Part shown: piece by piece, positions 31,633 through 43,000 of the stretch | Layout of the letters: each line of letters begins with the position of its first letter | Numbering within the stretch: the first letter of the stretch is position 1 | Assembly: GCA_029891385.1 (NCBI GenBank) | Contig: CM057232.1 | Location: 67,207,824-67,271,823 of the forward strand | Length of the DNA stretch: 64,000 nt | DNA from: Erythroxylum novogranatense | Taxonomy: Eukaryota > Streptophyta > Magnoliopsida > Malpighiales > Erythroxylaceae | Reading direction: 5' to 3' | Notes under the pieces: model-generated | The model's database searches: none | The model's input: the letters and a program-made list of their open reading frames with translations, nothing else | Told to the model about the DNA's origin: nothing | Made by a program: the position numbers and the translations under genes

Positions 31633-34088
31633 TTTAACATCCCGTCACCGATGAGATGTGTACAGTTCATTACATTCGTATTTGTAGATGTGCATGCATT
31701 ATAGTATATTGTATAATTGGCCTTTGTATGTACATGCATGTATGACATATTTCCGATTTGATTTGGAAATTTATTTGGGTTAATTGATCTGTGAGAAATT
31801 TAATAGGTATAAGAAATGAGAAATTGGAGATTGTAAAATGAAATCTGGAAATGATTAGGGCAAGTATGATAATTAGGTCAAATTAGGTTCGAGAATTTGA
31901 TTTGAGTTAGAAATGAGATTTGGGAAGTTGAATTGTGAAATTGGAGTATATGCTAATGAGTTTTCTATTTTTGTGGATTTATAGGAATTTTTCTGGAATT
32001 TTCGGAGCAATAGGCCCGGACTGGAAAATTTGATAAATGAATGGTTGATTGAATATCCGGTTCCGAAATTGATTATCCTATGGCACGGACAGGTTAGAAA
32101 TTTGATTTGAGGAATTATGATTTAGCCATTAGAATTCGGAAGAAATTAGAATTTGAAATTGATTTGAGGTGGTTTGGATCCGGACTGGTGGTAAGCATTC
32201 TAGCCAAACAAGCCCTTGTCTTTATATATATATATATATATATGCCCTACCTTTGAATTTCTTCTCCCACGACATTTGCTTCTTCTTCTTCGTTCTCTTC
32301 TTCCTCTTCTTGACCAATTTCTCTTGGAGATTTGAGGTTCTTCATCAAGTAAGTTACTTCAGCTTGTTTTATATAGTTTGATTGGTTGATTTATAGAGTT
32401 TATTAGAGGATTAAACATGAAAATCTAAGGATTTGGGTTTAAGATTTCAAAGTTGGTTTTCGTGGTTTTAGGGTTGAATTTTAGGAATTTGATTGTTTGA
32501 TGAAATAGAAACTAAAGACTTGTTGTATGATATGTATGGATTTATTTAGGAGTGGTTTGTGAGAAGAAAATCTGGATTTGGAACTGAAATCTGTCGAAAA
32601 TCTGGGTTTTCTGGGCGTGTCTGCAATTGCTCGCTGCGACGTGCGCGACGTGCGAAGAACACGCCATGATTTAACAGAATTGCTTCAGACGCCATGACGT
32701 GGGCGAAAGCGCTGCGCGACGAGGAGGACAAGGCATACGTCAGAATTAACGCAGCGTCGTCGTCGCGACGTGGGATACCCTATTCGCCGCGGCGAGGAAA
32801 GTTATTTCGCCCGATAATGAAATTAGGGTTTTAATATTTGGGGTTTAGGCAATTGAGGATCTATTGGCTATGGATTAAATTCAATTTGGAGATTTTGAAT
32901 TTGGAAATTAGAAATTTAGTTCGGGAATTAAGGATTGAGATCGGGAAATTTAGAATTAGGTCGGAAATGTCATAATTTGCATAGTATGTACATGATTTGA
33001 TTTATATGCATAATTAAGCATCGGAATTGGTACCAGTAATAATGTTATGTATATTTTGATTGATATAGCGGCTCAAGCGGATCGCCGATCGTCTGACATA
33101 GGCGAGACTTCCCGGCAGTAGCTCGGAAGTTCTGAGGTGAGTAACCTAGTTGGTTTCTCAATCTCTAATGTGCTATGTGCCTTGTATGTGAATTATTTGT
33201 GATTCTGATTAAATGATTTGCATGAGATATCTCGGTATAAATTGTGAAAGCATGCTAGGCATGATTAGAAATCAGTAACTGACAGTTGTGACTGGAGCAC
33301 ATTCTGATCTGAGTGGAGCTACAAGCTCATCAATTGTGATAAGTGAAAAGGATTAGTGAATACCCGAGGGCTCTCCTATCCCTAGTGCGCGTGGCTGTAG
33401 TGTATACCCGAGGGCTCTCCTACCCCCGAAAACGCGATTCTGTGTGATGTGCCCAGAAATGGGATAACTCTGACGCCCAGTCACAACATTAATAATGAAA
33501 TGAAAATCATTGTGCATACAGTCTGTGTTTATGCTATGAATGTGCTATGGACTAACTGCCAATGTGTGATTTTGATGTTGTGAATTTCTGAGTTATGATA
33601 TGTGTTGCTTTGTACGCAATTGTGCGTAATGCATGAATTGGGTAAACCATCGATGATGGTTACTCATTGAGTTTCGCAAACTCACCCAAATTACGACTAT
33701 TTTTCGTGACAATGCAGTAGTGTGACTCTAGCTCCGGATTTTGAGACTTTTCTGCTGTGTGTGTGTTGCAAGAGAGAGCATGGCCCACAGTCGGTCACCG
33801 GGGATCCTTTGGGATATTTTGGGGATGACCTAGATAGGAGCTTACTGTTTATTTTAGACATATGTAGTTGTAAATTATGACCAGATATTGTATTTAGGAT
33901 TTATGAATACAATGAGAAGTACTCTTTGGTTTTGAAATTTAGTGATTGTGATCTTACTGCTTTGATTATATTGATGCCATGAGGTTTTAATAGAATCGAT
34001 TGTTTGGTAGTGCACCCTCATCGTAAGGTGTGTATCGGTACGACCTACGGGCGTATCGGTGTATGCTCTACGGTAAGGGGACGCTACA
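31633..34088 (+). mobile_element. Solo LTR, probably Ty3/gypsy, 2.46 kb, inside copia
   Basis: It runs from TTTAACATCCCGTCAC (the family start is TGTAACAT, so G is changed to T) to GACGCTACA, flanked by GATAC at 31628-31632 and 34089-34093. Removing it re-joins the copia integrase. An (AT)n run and TATA-like sequence at 32222-32243 precede a CT-rich leader. The leader has a CpG-rich patch with GTCGCGACG near 32630-32800. A 44-bp step repeat (TACCCGAGGGCTCTCC at 33361 and 33405) and the CATTGAGTTTCGCAAACTCACCC block near 33665 follow. Same end style and orientation as the LTR at 14-4760. Confidence 0.88.
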
Positions 34089-35061
34089 GATACGTTTTCT
34101 CCTCTCAACTCACGCAAGGCTAATTTGCTTTTGGGAATATGGTTTACAATATAGTCCTCCTCAAGGTAATGTACATTGGTGCTAACAATAATCTTCTTAT
34201 CCTTCGGACAATAAAATAAACCACCTTTCATTCCTCTAGGATAGCCAATAAAGAAACATAATTCTGATTTGGATTCCAACTTATCTGCTTTCCCTTTCAG
34301 TACATGGGCTGGGCAACCCCACATCCAAACATGTCTTAGACTAAGCTTATGCCCAGTCCACAGTTTTGTAGGAGTCAGAGGTATTGACGTAGAAGGAACT
34401 AAATTCAAAATGTATGCTGCTGTTTCAACTGCATATCCCCAGAAAGAAAGTGACAAATCTGAATAACTCATCAATGATCTAACCATTTCCATAAGCGTCC
34501 TATTTCTCCTTTCTGCGACACCATTTGGTTATGGCATACCAGGTGCAGACAATTGTGAAGTAATTCCTTGTTCTGATAAATAAGCAATGAATTCCCTAGA
34601 GATGTATTCGCCACCACGATCAGATCGTAGTGATTTGATATATTTTCCATGTCGCTTCTCCGTTTCGGCCTTAAATGTTTTGAATTTTTCAAAGCATTCA
34701 GACTTACGATGCAATAGGTAAATATATCCATACCTTGAGTAATCATTTGTGAATGTTAAAAAATACTCAATACCTCCTCTAGCTTGGACACTCATAGGGC
34801 CACACAAATCAGAATGAATTAGTTCTAAAATATCATTGGCCCTATTACCTTTTAAAGGAAAAGGTCTCTTAGTCATTTTACCTTCCAGACAGGATTCACA
34901 GGTTGGTAGTGCCTCCACTTTCAATGAACTCAAAGGTCCATCTTTGACAAACCTAGAAATTCTATCTAAGTTAATATGACAAGGCCTTAAATGCCAAAGA
35001 TAAGTATGATTGAATTCAATAGGACGTTTTCTTTTTAATGGTATAACGACATCAAAGTTAT
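34089..35061 (-). pseudogene. Copia integrase remnant
   Basis: Reading the minus strand from 35061: a WHLRPCHIN-type zinc region, CESCLEGKM near 34890, IHSDLCGPM with the first catalytic Asp near 34810, LRSDRGGEY with the second Asp near 34625, then a frameshift near 34530. The next ORF continues MVRSLMSYSDLSLSFWGYA, the usual stretch after the catalytic Glu, and LWTGHKLSLRHVWMWGCPAHV. It is cut at 34089 by the solo LTR. There are several stops between 35061 and 34933. Confidence 0.85.
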
Positions 35062-36324
35062 TTATTCAGAATTAAGTTGCAGTTTAGGTGTAACTTTAAG
35101 AATAAATAGATCATCCATTAATGAGCCAGAACAAATGATTTGTTTTCTAAATTTAATAATTACATAATCATCATGAAATTCATTAAAACAAACTGAATAT
35201 CTGTTCTCACTCAAATTAGAAACAGAAATTAAATTCCTTATAATTGAAGGAATATACAAAACATCCCTTAACAACAATGTTCTATTATTCTTAAAATCTA
35301 AAATAACATTCCCTACAGCTAAAACTGCAACTTCGGTTCCATCTCCCAGAAAAATGCTCACTTCTCCTGCACTTAACTGGCGTGTTACCTGAAACTCCTG
35401 CAACGAATTGCAGACATGATTAGTGGCTCCTGAGTCTACACACCATTGGAGTGTAGTCAATACCACTAAACAAGTTTCAACAACCAGCAAATAAAAAAGA
35501 GATGTACCTTGCTTTTTCTTAGCTATCCAGGTTGGACATTGCTGCTTCCAGTGACCTGGTTGCTTACAGTGAAAACACTTGCCTTTTTGCTTTTTCACAG
35601 CACCCTTTGCACTATTAGTTGCTCCATTCTTTTTAGGCTTAAGCTTGTGAGTCTTTTTCTTCTTACCCCTTTTATGGGCAGATGAAGAACCTCGCTCAAC
35701 ATTAAGCACCATAGGTACAGCCCTTTGCTTAATAATAGTCTCAGCAGCTACTAGCTCATTCAGCAACTTAGATAGAGTAAAATCCATCTTATTCATGTTA
35801 TAATTCAAACGAAACTACTGAAAACTAGCTGGTAGAGTGTTCAAGACCATCTCAATCTGAGTAGCCTTGTCAACCTCAGCACCAAGAATCTCCATGTCAT
35901 TCAGAAGATTTATCATCTTCAAGACATGGGGCCTAATAGGAGTTCCTTCCTCCATTTTAAAAGTAAGAATATCCCTAAGTGTATTCTGCTTGGCTACACT
36001 AGTCTGGTCTCCAAACATCTCCTTGAGATTCTCTAAGATGTCATAAGTTGTGTCCATCCTTTGATGCTGATGTTGCAAAACATTTGATATAGATGCCAAA
36101 ATGTAACATCGCGTCATCTCATCAACTTTAACCCATTTCTGATAAGCCTTGGTAACCTCTTCAGAGGCACCCTTACCGGGTTTTTCAGGACACACCTCAC
36201 TAAACACAAACTTGTATTCTTCAGCAGTAAGCAAAATGTCCAAATTCCTTTTCCAGTCCACATAGTTAGAACCCTCAAGCTTGTTTTGGGTTAGGATGTT
36301 AGCTAGGGGATTGAATGATGTCAT
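35062..36324 (-). pseudogene. Copia gag and protease
   Basis: The gag ORF starts at 36324 (MTSFNPLANIL) with the copia gag core (YVDWKRNLDILL; a CYILASISN block), runs to 35815, meets one in-frame TAG, and resumes in the same frame to 35062. The second part has a CCHC zinc knuckle (CFHCKQPGHWKQQCP) near 35560 and the protease active site WCVDSGATNH near 35430, followed by LISVSNLSE. Apart from the single stop the gag-protease part is intact; the frame fails after 35062. It lies 1.6 kb downstream of the PBS. Confidence 0.9.
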
Positions 36325-37965
36325 ATTGAACTGAGATTACGCATAATAACAAAATAAAATTTCTGAAATTTAACACATAATTGAATAAAACAAATATGAC
36401 CTTAAAATTCACTTATGCATATCTGACATTCATGAACAGCAACCTCGATGGGAGAATTAAACTAACCATATGTCATACATAAATAGTAAAATAACTGACA
36501 TGTACTACTCGATGGGAGAAACATGCCAAAAAACTATTATAATTGAAAAAACCTTTACATCTAGTCCATGCCCTAATTAAATTACTCAGATGGAGAATTA
36601 AAATAATACAGACAAAATTAGACTAGATCCAGTGATACACAAACACATATCATCTTTCGATGGGAAAGAATATGCAAGTAGTCACAACTAGCAAGTAATG
36701 AAAAATTATTATTATTTAATTAAAAATAAATTCTATTTGATTGTATTGTCCAGAAGAATTTTAAAAAAATCCACAAAGATTGTAATTTTCAAGACAAAAT
36801 ATATTTCTAGGCCATTTTTCAAATTGAAGAAATATTTTGGATCATCTTGCAACAAAACAACTTCTTTCTAGTTTAAGATGAAATTTTCCGGCCTTGTTTG
36901 AAAAACTTAAAAAACATCCGGGGCCTTAAAAAAAATGATCTGTTTATAAACACATTCGTTAATACACACATAATTATTATCATTTTCGTATTTGATAATT
37001 TGGTTTCTCCATGGACACGTAAAGGAGACAAGTGCCAGAACTTGGAAAGATGGGATAAACTCTATCCTTCTCCACATCAGCCAATGAACCATGTATACGT
37101 GTTACACATATATCCTTTTGAAGTGACTGTTAAAGATAGCAACTTTTAAGACCCAATTAAGTCATGCCGGCAATTACAGTAGGCATCGATTATCAAAACC
37201 AGCTGCCACTTCATCGTCTTCCTTATAATGAAGACAAAAACTAGTTGCTGTATTTTTTTAAGAAAACCCATTTTCACTGTTAAATGAAAACAGAAAACGA
37301 AGCTTATCATACAAAAAAATTCTCACAAAAACGTTTTTATGAAAAACGATGCATACGATGTTCAGTTTTCATGTTCAACAAAACACGATATTTTCACGTT
37401 AATCAACAACACCTCTCAAAAACTATTTTCTCGTACATTTTCATACAAGAAACATTTTCATGCAAACAATTTTTTTTCATACATAAAACGTTTTGACTCT
37501 TGCGAGGACAAACAAGAACACATCTCTCCCATTTGGCTTTGTCGGCACTCTCATACTCACTGAATATATGCACAGATTAATCTGTGTTTACGTTTTCATA
37601 CAAGAGGAAACAGAAAACAATTTAAACGATTTAACAAATCTTGTAAATCATTTTGTTGCTTAACATTTTTATTGCTTAATGTGAAAACAGAAAACGTCAA
37701 AGTTGTTTTCATTTTTCATGTTATAAAAAAAGATTTTCTTTTATTTAACGAAAACGTTTTCAAAATTTGTTTTCACTCTTAATGAATCTATGAGAGGGTG
37801 GTTAACGTAAAACGATTTTCTTTCATTTAACGAAAACGTTTTCACGGAAACAAAAAAATTATTGTTCCAAAACACAAAACCAAATGTTTTCATGGCAACA
37901 TTCAAAAGAACCATAAATACAATTTATGGGAAAAAAAACAGGCCACCTATATACATGTTTCAAGA
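36325..37965 (-). other. Long untranslated leader of the copia element
   Basis: 1.64 kb between PBS and gag start, with no coding domain. It has scattered TCGATGGGAGA-like blocks (near 36450, 36510 and 36655) and, near 37270-37870, many AAAACGTTTTC/GAAAACG motifs. It is long for a copia leader, so an insertion is possible, but no boundaries or TSD were found. Confidence 0.5.
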
Positions 37966-37977
37966 GCTCTGATATCA
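37966..37977 (-). promoter_or_regulatory. Copia primer-binding site
   Basis: On the minus strand this reads TGATATCAGAGC, one base different from the initiator tRNA-Met complement TGGTATCAGAGC, three bases from the 5' LTR end. Confidence 0.9.
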
Positions 37978-37980
37978 ATT

Positions 37981-38945
37981 GATAGAATCAATAGTATTCG
38001 CAGCGGAATCAACCCAAGATTAGAAATATATATACAGGCGAACCAATCATAAGAATCGAAACAAGATAAACCTGTTGAAGAAACTTCTTTCTGCAAATAT
38101 TTTTACCCTTACAGCCTTCTGTCGTGTAACCTTAATCGTTTCTGTAACCCTTGTTTTTGGGTGGGCAGAAAGAATAGAACTTGTGTTTTCAGAGAGTTTT
38201 TGAGAGAGTTTCTGTTTTCTCTCTAAGTTTTTCAGTAGATACCTCTTCGATAGGAAGAAAGACATATATATAACTCTCTCCTTTTCGCATAAGACGTAAC
38301 CGATAAGATTACACTGTTTTTTAATCATGCAGTTTGTAATTCAAATCAACAGATTTACTATTTAATTTAAAATAATATGTTGCTTATTTAAATTACAAAT
38401 AACACACGTGTGGTCCAAACAATTAAGGCATGACAGGGACCGCAAGAAAAAAATTAATAAGACTAAAATTATAATAAAAATCTATACAGGACCAGTATAT
38501 TCTTATTATAATTAATCATAAATTATTCCACTAAAAATTTATGATTGAACTCCTTATTAATTTTAACTTTCCAGAACATAATAAATTATGTTCCCCATGT
38601 TAAGATTACAGATGCTTGTCAAATAAAATAAATTACTGACAATTTATTTAAATAACAATTTTAATCTTTAAGATTGTCGCTCAACTTATTTCATGTGTCG
38701 GATTAAAAATCCACCTGCAGGGTTTACACAATGAATCCTTGTAAGCTTACTTAAAATACATCATCATTCTCTATACTGAGACATGGATTCCATCATTAAT
38801 TAATATTTCACAAATAAAAACTGCCTTTGCCCAATTCATCGAGTATTATTGTCCCAATAATTAAAACTCGCTCTTTAATGAATTAAAGCACAAGACAATG
38901 TATATTTGCTCATACTAACTAAATCAAGATTAAGAACATAAATTT
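37981..38945 (-). repeat. Copia 5' LTR, truncated
   Basis: It matches 28404 to about 29412 of the other LTR, then breaks off abruptly after TAAGAACATAAATTT. The ~190 bp of U3 that include the LTR start are missing. Confidence 0.85.
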
Positions 38946-39687
38946 GTAGTTGATATGCTTTATGATTATATAAATTTAACTCTTAAATGTTTGTAGTTGT
39001 AAAAGACTTTACGTATAAACTTTTGATACTGTTGTTGAGATTGCTTTGAGTGGACTTCAAAGTCCTGAAGTTGTGGTAAAATTTTTTATGTGAATATAAA
39101 AGTGTGTTTTAAAATGGTTTGCAAGTTTTTGGATTTTTAAAATACAGTCATTGTTCTGCCCAAATTTTTTTAAAAAAGAGATATTTAGTTAGCCTTGCAT
39201 AGTCGGATTAAGGATAATATGAATATCCTTAGCCCGGGTTTGCGACAATTGTCATGGGCTCGATGTGGTACCAGATCATGACAGTTCAGATTGTATTACT
39301 TACTACACTTGATCCTTCTATCGCATGGGCTAACACATAAGTAAGACTAAACCATTTTGCTCTAATAATTATGAATTATATATATTTTGATTAAAATTCT
39401 CTCTAATTCTTGAATAATATTATTCAAGGTTTGATTTCACAACTAACTAAGAATATACCACAAATTCTTGCTTAAGAAAATATGTGAATATTTCGTGTCA
39501 AAATTATAAAATTTAGGAACATTTAAAATGTTTTCTAATTATAAATTTACAAAAATAATTTCAATTAAAGTTTTATTAATTATTCTTAAAACTATACAAA
39601 ATTTAATGCCAAAATTATAATTGATGATTTTAAAAGAGATAACGTCTTAGCATAGTTAAGTTTTGTCAATAATTAGGATATACAAAT
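38946..39687 (+). other. Unassigned, possibly LTR debris
   Basis: No gene. CCCGGGTTTGCGACAATTG...GATCATGACA near 39232-39283 looks like a gypsy LTR 3' end, but no start or TSD fits (AAATT against GTTCA). The sequence begins exactly where the copia LTR is cut. Confidence 0.35.
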
Positions 39688-42174
39688 TGTTAGGGATATG
39701 TAAATATAGTGTCTTGAAAAGCAAATGTATTTATATATAACTTAATCTTCTTCTGTTATTTTTTAATGAAAATATTTATTATTAATAAAATAAAAGAGTT
39801 TTATTTTATTTGTATGAGCATTTTATAATAAGGTACCAAGATTCTTTTGTAAGTAGTATACATATATATGGAGATGTACACGAAACACGTATATTATTAT
39901 AATCTAAATTAGTTGATTCACAGTTGAATAATTAAATTGGTCGCTTGATTATGGTTTAGACTATAGTGTTATGATTTATCTCCGTGTAAGTAAAGAAGTG
40001 TATTTCAAGGGAATGATGAGTTTCATATCATGATAGTAGTTGACTATCGATAATGACACTATTAAATGAATTTAAAATCACGTATATTTTTTAAAGAATA
40101 ACATAGGTCGTTTCTTTAATCTTAAAACAAACACTTTAGCATTATTTTATTATGAACTACAATCTTGATAAGTGGTGAACCCATGTGTGTTTCATTATAA
40201 TTCTTGATATGATCAGAATAGATTTTTATAGAGTATCAATCTAATGTCTGCATGTTGGAATTATTAATTGAAACATATATCAAGAAACATTCACTCAAAT
40301 AAAGAGTTTATAATAATATCATCACTTCTAGATGTTTTACGGAGATTGGTGATCAAACTGGCGCGAGTAGTTTGATGGAATAGCTACCCATCAAGTCTTA
40401 ACACCAAGATAAGATATTATGTGTTAATCACTACATAGAGTGAAGCGGGAGATCTTGAAGGGAAAACTAATTAAGGGCAAAATGGTAATTTTACCATTTA
40501 TTATGCGGATAGCTATAATATGGTTCATAATAGAGTTTGCAACTGGATATCTTATTTGAAACATGTGTTCTTATAATATTTAGTAATTCAAGAGTTCAAC
40601 TAATTGTCTTTAGTGAAATGACATTTGATTAATAAACTGGAATTAATTCTAATGGGATTAAATTAATTATGGGCTTACTAGAGCTTGAATTATATAAGTT
40701 CAATTAGATTTTCCACTTTTATCAAGCAAAGTAAGAAAAATAAATAGAGGTTACTGGAAATAAGAAAGAAAGAAAGGACCGAATTAGATTCAGAATAATA
40801 AGATCGAAACAATTTAATTAAGATTTAATTAAATTGGGTTTTGGGCCTATGATTAAATGATGAGTGGTTCTGCCGGATTCTGGCGGAACTGAACGTTGTC
40901 GTTTGAATCCATGGAGTTGGTCACTTCTCGTGGGAGTTTCGGTGTGAAGGTTCCTGCAAAAACAAAGGAAGGCACGTCGGGGGTTGTTTCCCGATAAGTC
41001 TCTCCGACGCTCAAGTCAGTCTCTTTGTCAAGGTATGTTCGCTGTAAGCGGAGGGAACTAGGGTTGTGATTACGTACCTTTGTTATGGTAGAATTATACC
41101 TTATATATGAAGCAATAATTAGGTTTAAGTCTTTACGTGTGCATGGGAGATTTTCACCTGCGAATGAGCCAAAGAGATCGTAGATTGGACCTGGGCTTGA
41201 CATAGGTATAAGACTGATCTTTGAAGAATGGACCGATCGGCCCGCAGGTTGTTATGACTGGAATCGGGCCCGGCAAGATCGACCTGACCAATGAGCTTAC
41301 TCTAATTAAGTGTTAATTAGAAGCCCCAAGTAAACATTTGATATTGTGTTGGATTTTGGTTTGATTTAATTCATTAGATTAATTAAATTAAAACAAGATT
41401 TGCAAAGACAAAAAAAGAGGGCAAAAACCTAAAACTACATCTAAATGGACAGCTACACATTTAGCATTGAATTGCTAAATATAAGATAGGTTTTATCATG
41501 CTTCATCATCATTAAATGGTTTAATGGTGTCCCCATTAAATGGTTTAATGGTGTTATTTAATGTTGGCATGTAGAAAAACATATCAATATTTTAGCATTC
41601 TTTTTTATTAAAGAAGGAGTACATGCGTTTGATGCTCTCTCTCCCTTCTTTCATCTTGCAACCGAAAATGAGAGTATCATGTTTTTTCTTTTCATTTAGC
41701 CATATTAAACAAATGTGAATGTCTCATTTGTGGTTCTCTCTTTCATTTTTTATTAAGAGAATGAGATAGTGCAAAAGTGGCCTCCAGTGCAAAAGTGACC
41801 TCTCCTTCTTCCTTTGCTGAAATTGGTAATGAGGAGAGTCTCATTTTAGTTCTTTCAACAACTAGGGAAAACCTTTTTAAATATTTCTTCTCTTTTTTCC
41901 ACCAAGTTGTCCAAGGAGAAGAAGAGATAGATCGGATTGGTGGAGAATACAACAAAGAGGAGAGGATACAATAGCGTGGACAAGATACAACATCAAAGGA
42001 GTCGGTAATATTTTGATCTTGTTTTTACGGTAGTTATTTTTTTTAATACAGTATCATGTATAGATTAAACATGTTGATTTGGTTATTATGATTCCGCAGC
42101 GTTTTGATTTCGGGAAAAGTTTTTGAAATCTACCGTTTAGCTAAATCTAGTATGCTTTTGTTTTTGATCCAACA
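39688..42174 (+). mobile_element. Solo LTR, probably copia, with nested Tat solo LTR
   Basis: It starts TGTTAGGGATATG and ends GATCCAACA, flanked by CAAAT at 39683-39687 and 42175-42179. Net of the nested 40865-41290 insert and its TSD it is about 2.06 kb. The end (GATTCCGCAGCGTTTTGATTT near 42091) resembles the U5 of large plant copia LTRs. No coding sequence, PBS or PPT occurs inside. I did not find two related copies within it, so a solo LTR fits better than a short full element. Confidence 0.75.
40865..41290 (-). mobile_element. Solo LTR of the Tat family (426 bp)
   Basis: Plus-strand ends are TGGTTCTGCCGG and GACCTGACCA; both sides carry ATGAG (40860-40864 and 41291-41295). It aligns end to end with the 3' LTR at 56168-56566 (GGAAGGCACGTCGGGG and CCTTATATA blocks), with clear divergence. 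The minus-strand TATA is near 41101. The element is nested in the solo LTR at 39688-42174. Confidence 0.9.
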
Positions 42175-42179
42175 CAAAT

Positions 42180-43000
42180 ATGTATCTTCCGTCTAGTGTT
42201 AAAAAATGGAAGCTTTGATATATTTTTATTTTAGTTATAATTCAATATATTTAAAATAATTTTTTTAATTTTTAATAGAAATATATTCTATTTTAAAGAT
42301 TAAAAGTAAGACATTTTATTTTTGTTTAGTTTCAATCCTACTCAGACAAGTAAAAGAAAATCACAAAACTTATTTTATTTTGATTTTATTATTATCTTTT
42401 TACAAATAAGTTAGGTTTAGTTAACAAAAGGGTTAAAATATTAAGGATCCTATGTGTTTTGTTGTTTGTTATTAAATAATTCAATCAGTTTCTTCAACTA
42501 ATTTTTATTAAATTTTCGATAAAAGTAGAAAATATATTTAGATATTCTTATTTACTTAACATTTTCTAGTACTAATACAAAATTCATTTTAACATTAGAA
42601 GATTAAATTACATTTATTTTAGTATTATAGTCTTATACCATTTGATCTCATTATATAATTCTTTTATTAAAATAATTTTAATTAAATGATTTTCTTTTGT
42701 AATAAGAAGTATTGACTATTCTTATATCTTAAAATTTTATATTTTTTCATGTTTATTAGTTTATAAAATCAAGATCTTTCTCATGCCAAATATGAATTGA
42801 TTTTAGGCTAAAGAAACCATTTATAAATTGACTTATTTTAATAAAACCAACTCGCATTATTCACCCTGGGTCTTAGATTTGGAGGGTAGCGAAGTCCAAG
42901 CACATCTATGCTCCGCAGCCACAGGCTGTGACCTTGCTTGTCCGCGCGAGAGATAAGCTGCCAGTTATCTACCTTGTAGCATATTAGTAACAAAAATAGA
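42180..43000 (+). other. Upstream region of the YchF gene
   Basis: AT-rich up to about 42840, then more GC-rich and gene-proximal (42850-43000), which is the likely 5' UTR and core promoter. No convincing TATA box is seen within 150 bp of the start codon. Nothing else recognised. Confidence 0.5.

Larger units (their letters stand above)
28404..38945 (-). mobile_element. Ty1/copia element, minus strand, degenerate
   Basis: On the minus strand the order is 5' LTR (37981-38945), PBS (37966-37977), a long leader, gag-protease, integrase, RT, RNase H, PPT (29603) and 3' LTR (28404-29602). Integrase before RT is diagnostic of copia. The LTR ends TGATAG...CTATCA are perfect inverted hexamers where intact. 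A 2.46-kb solo LTR (31633-34088) has inserted within integrase. The 5' LTR lacks its first ~190 bp, so no TSD can be tested (left flank TCCAC). All coding parts carry stops or frameshifts. Gag and RT resemble the Tork/TAR group; lineage is an inference. Confidence 0.9.

Noticed and set aside
38945..39283. Small solo LTR starting TGTAGTTG and ending ATGACA
   Set aside because: Flanks AAATT and GTTCA do not match, and the left point coincides with the break in the copia LTR.
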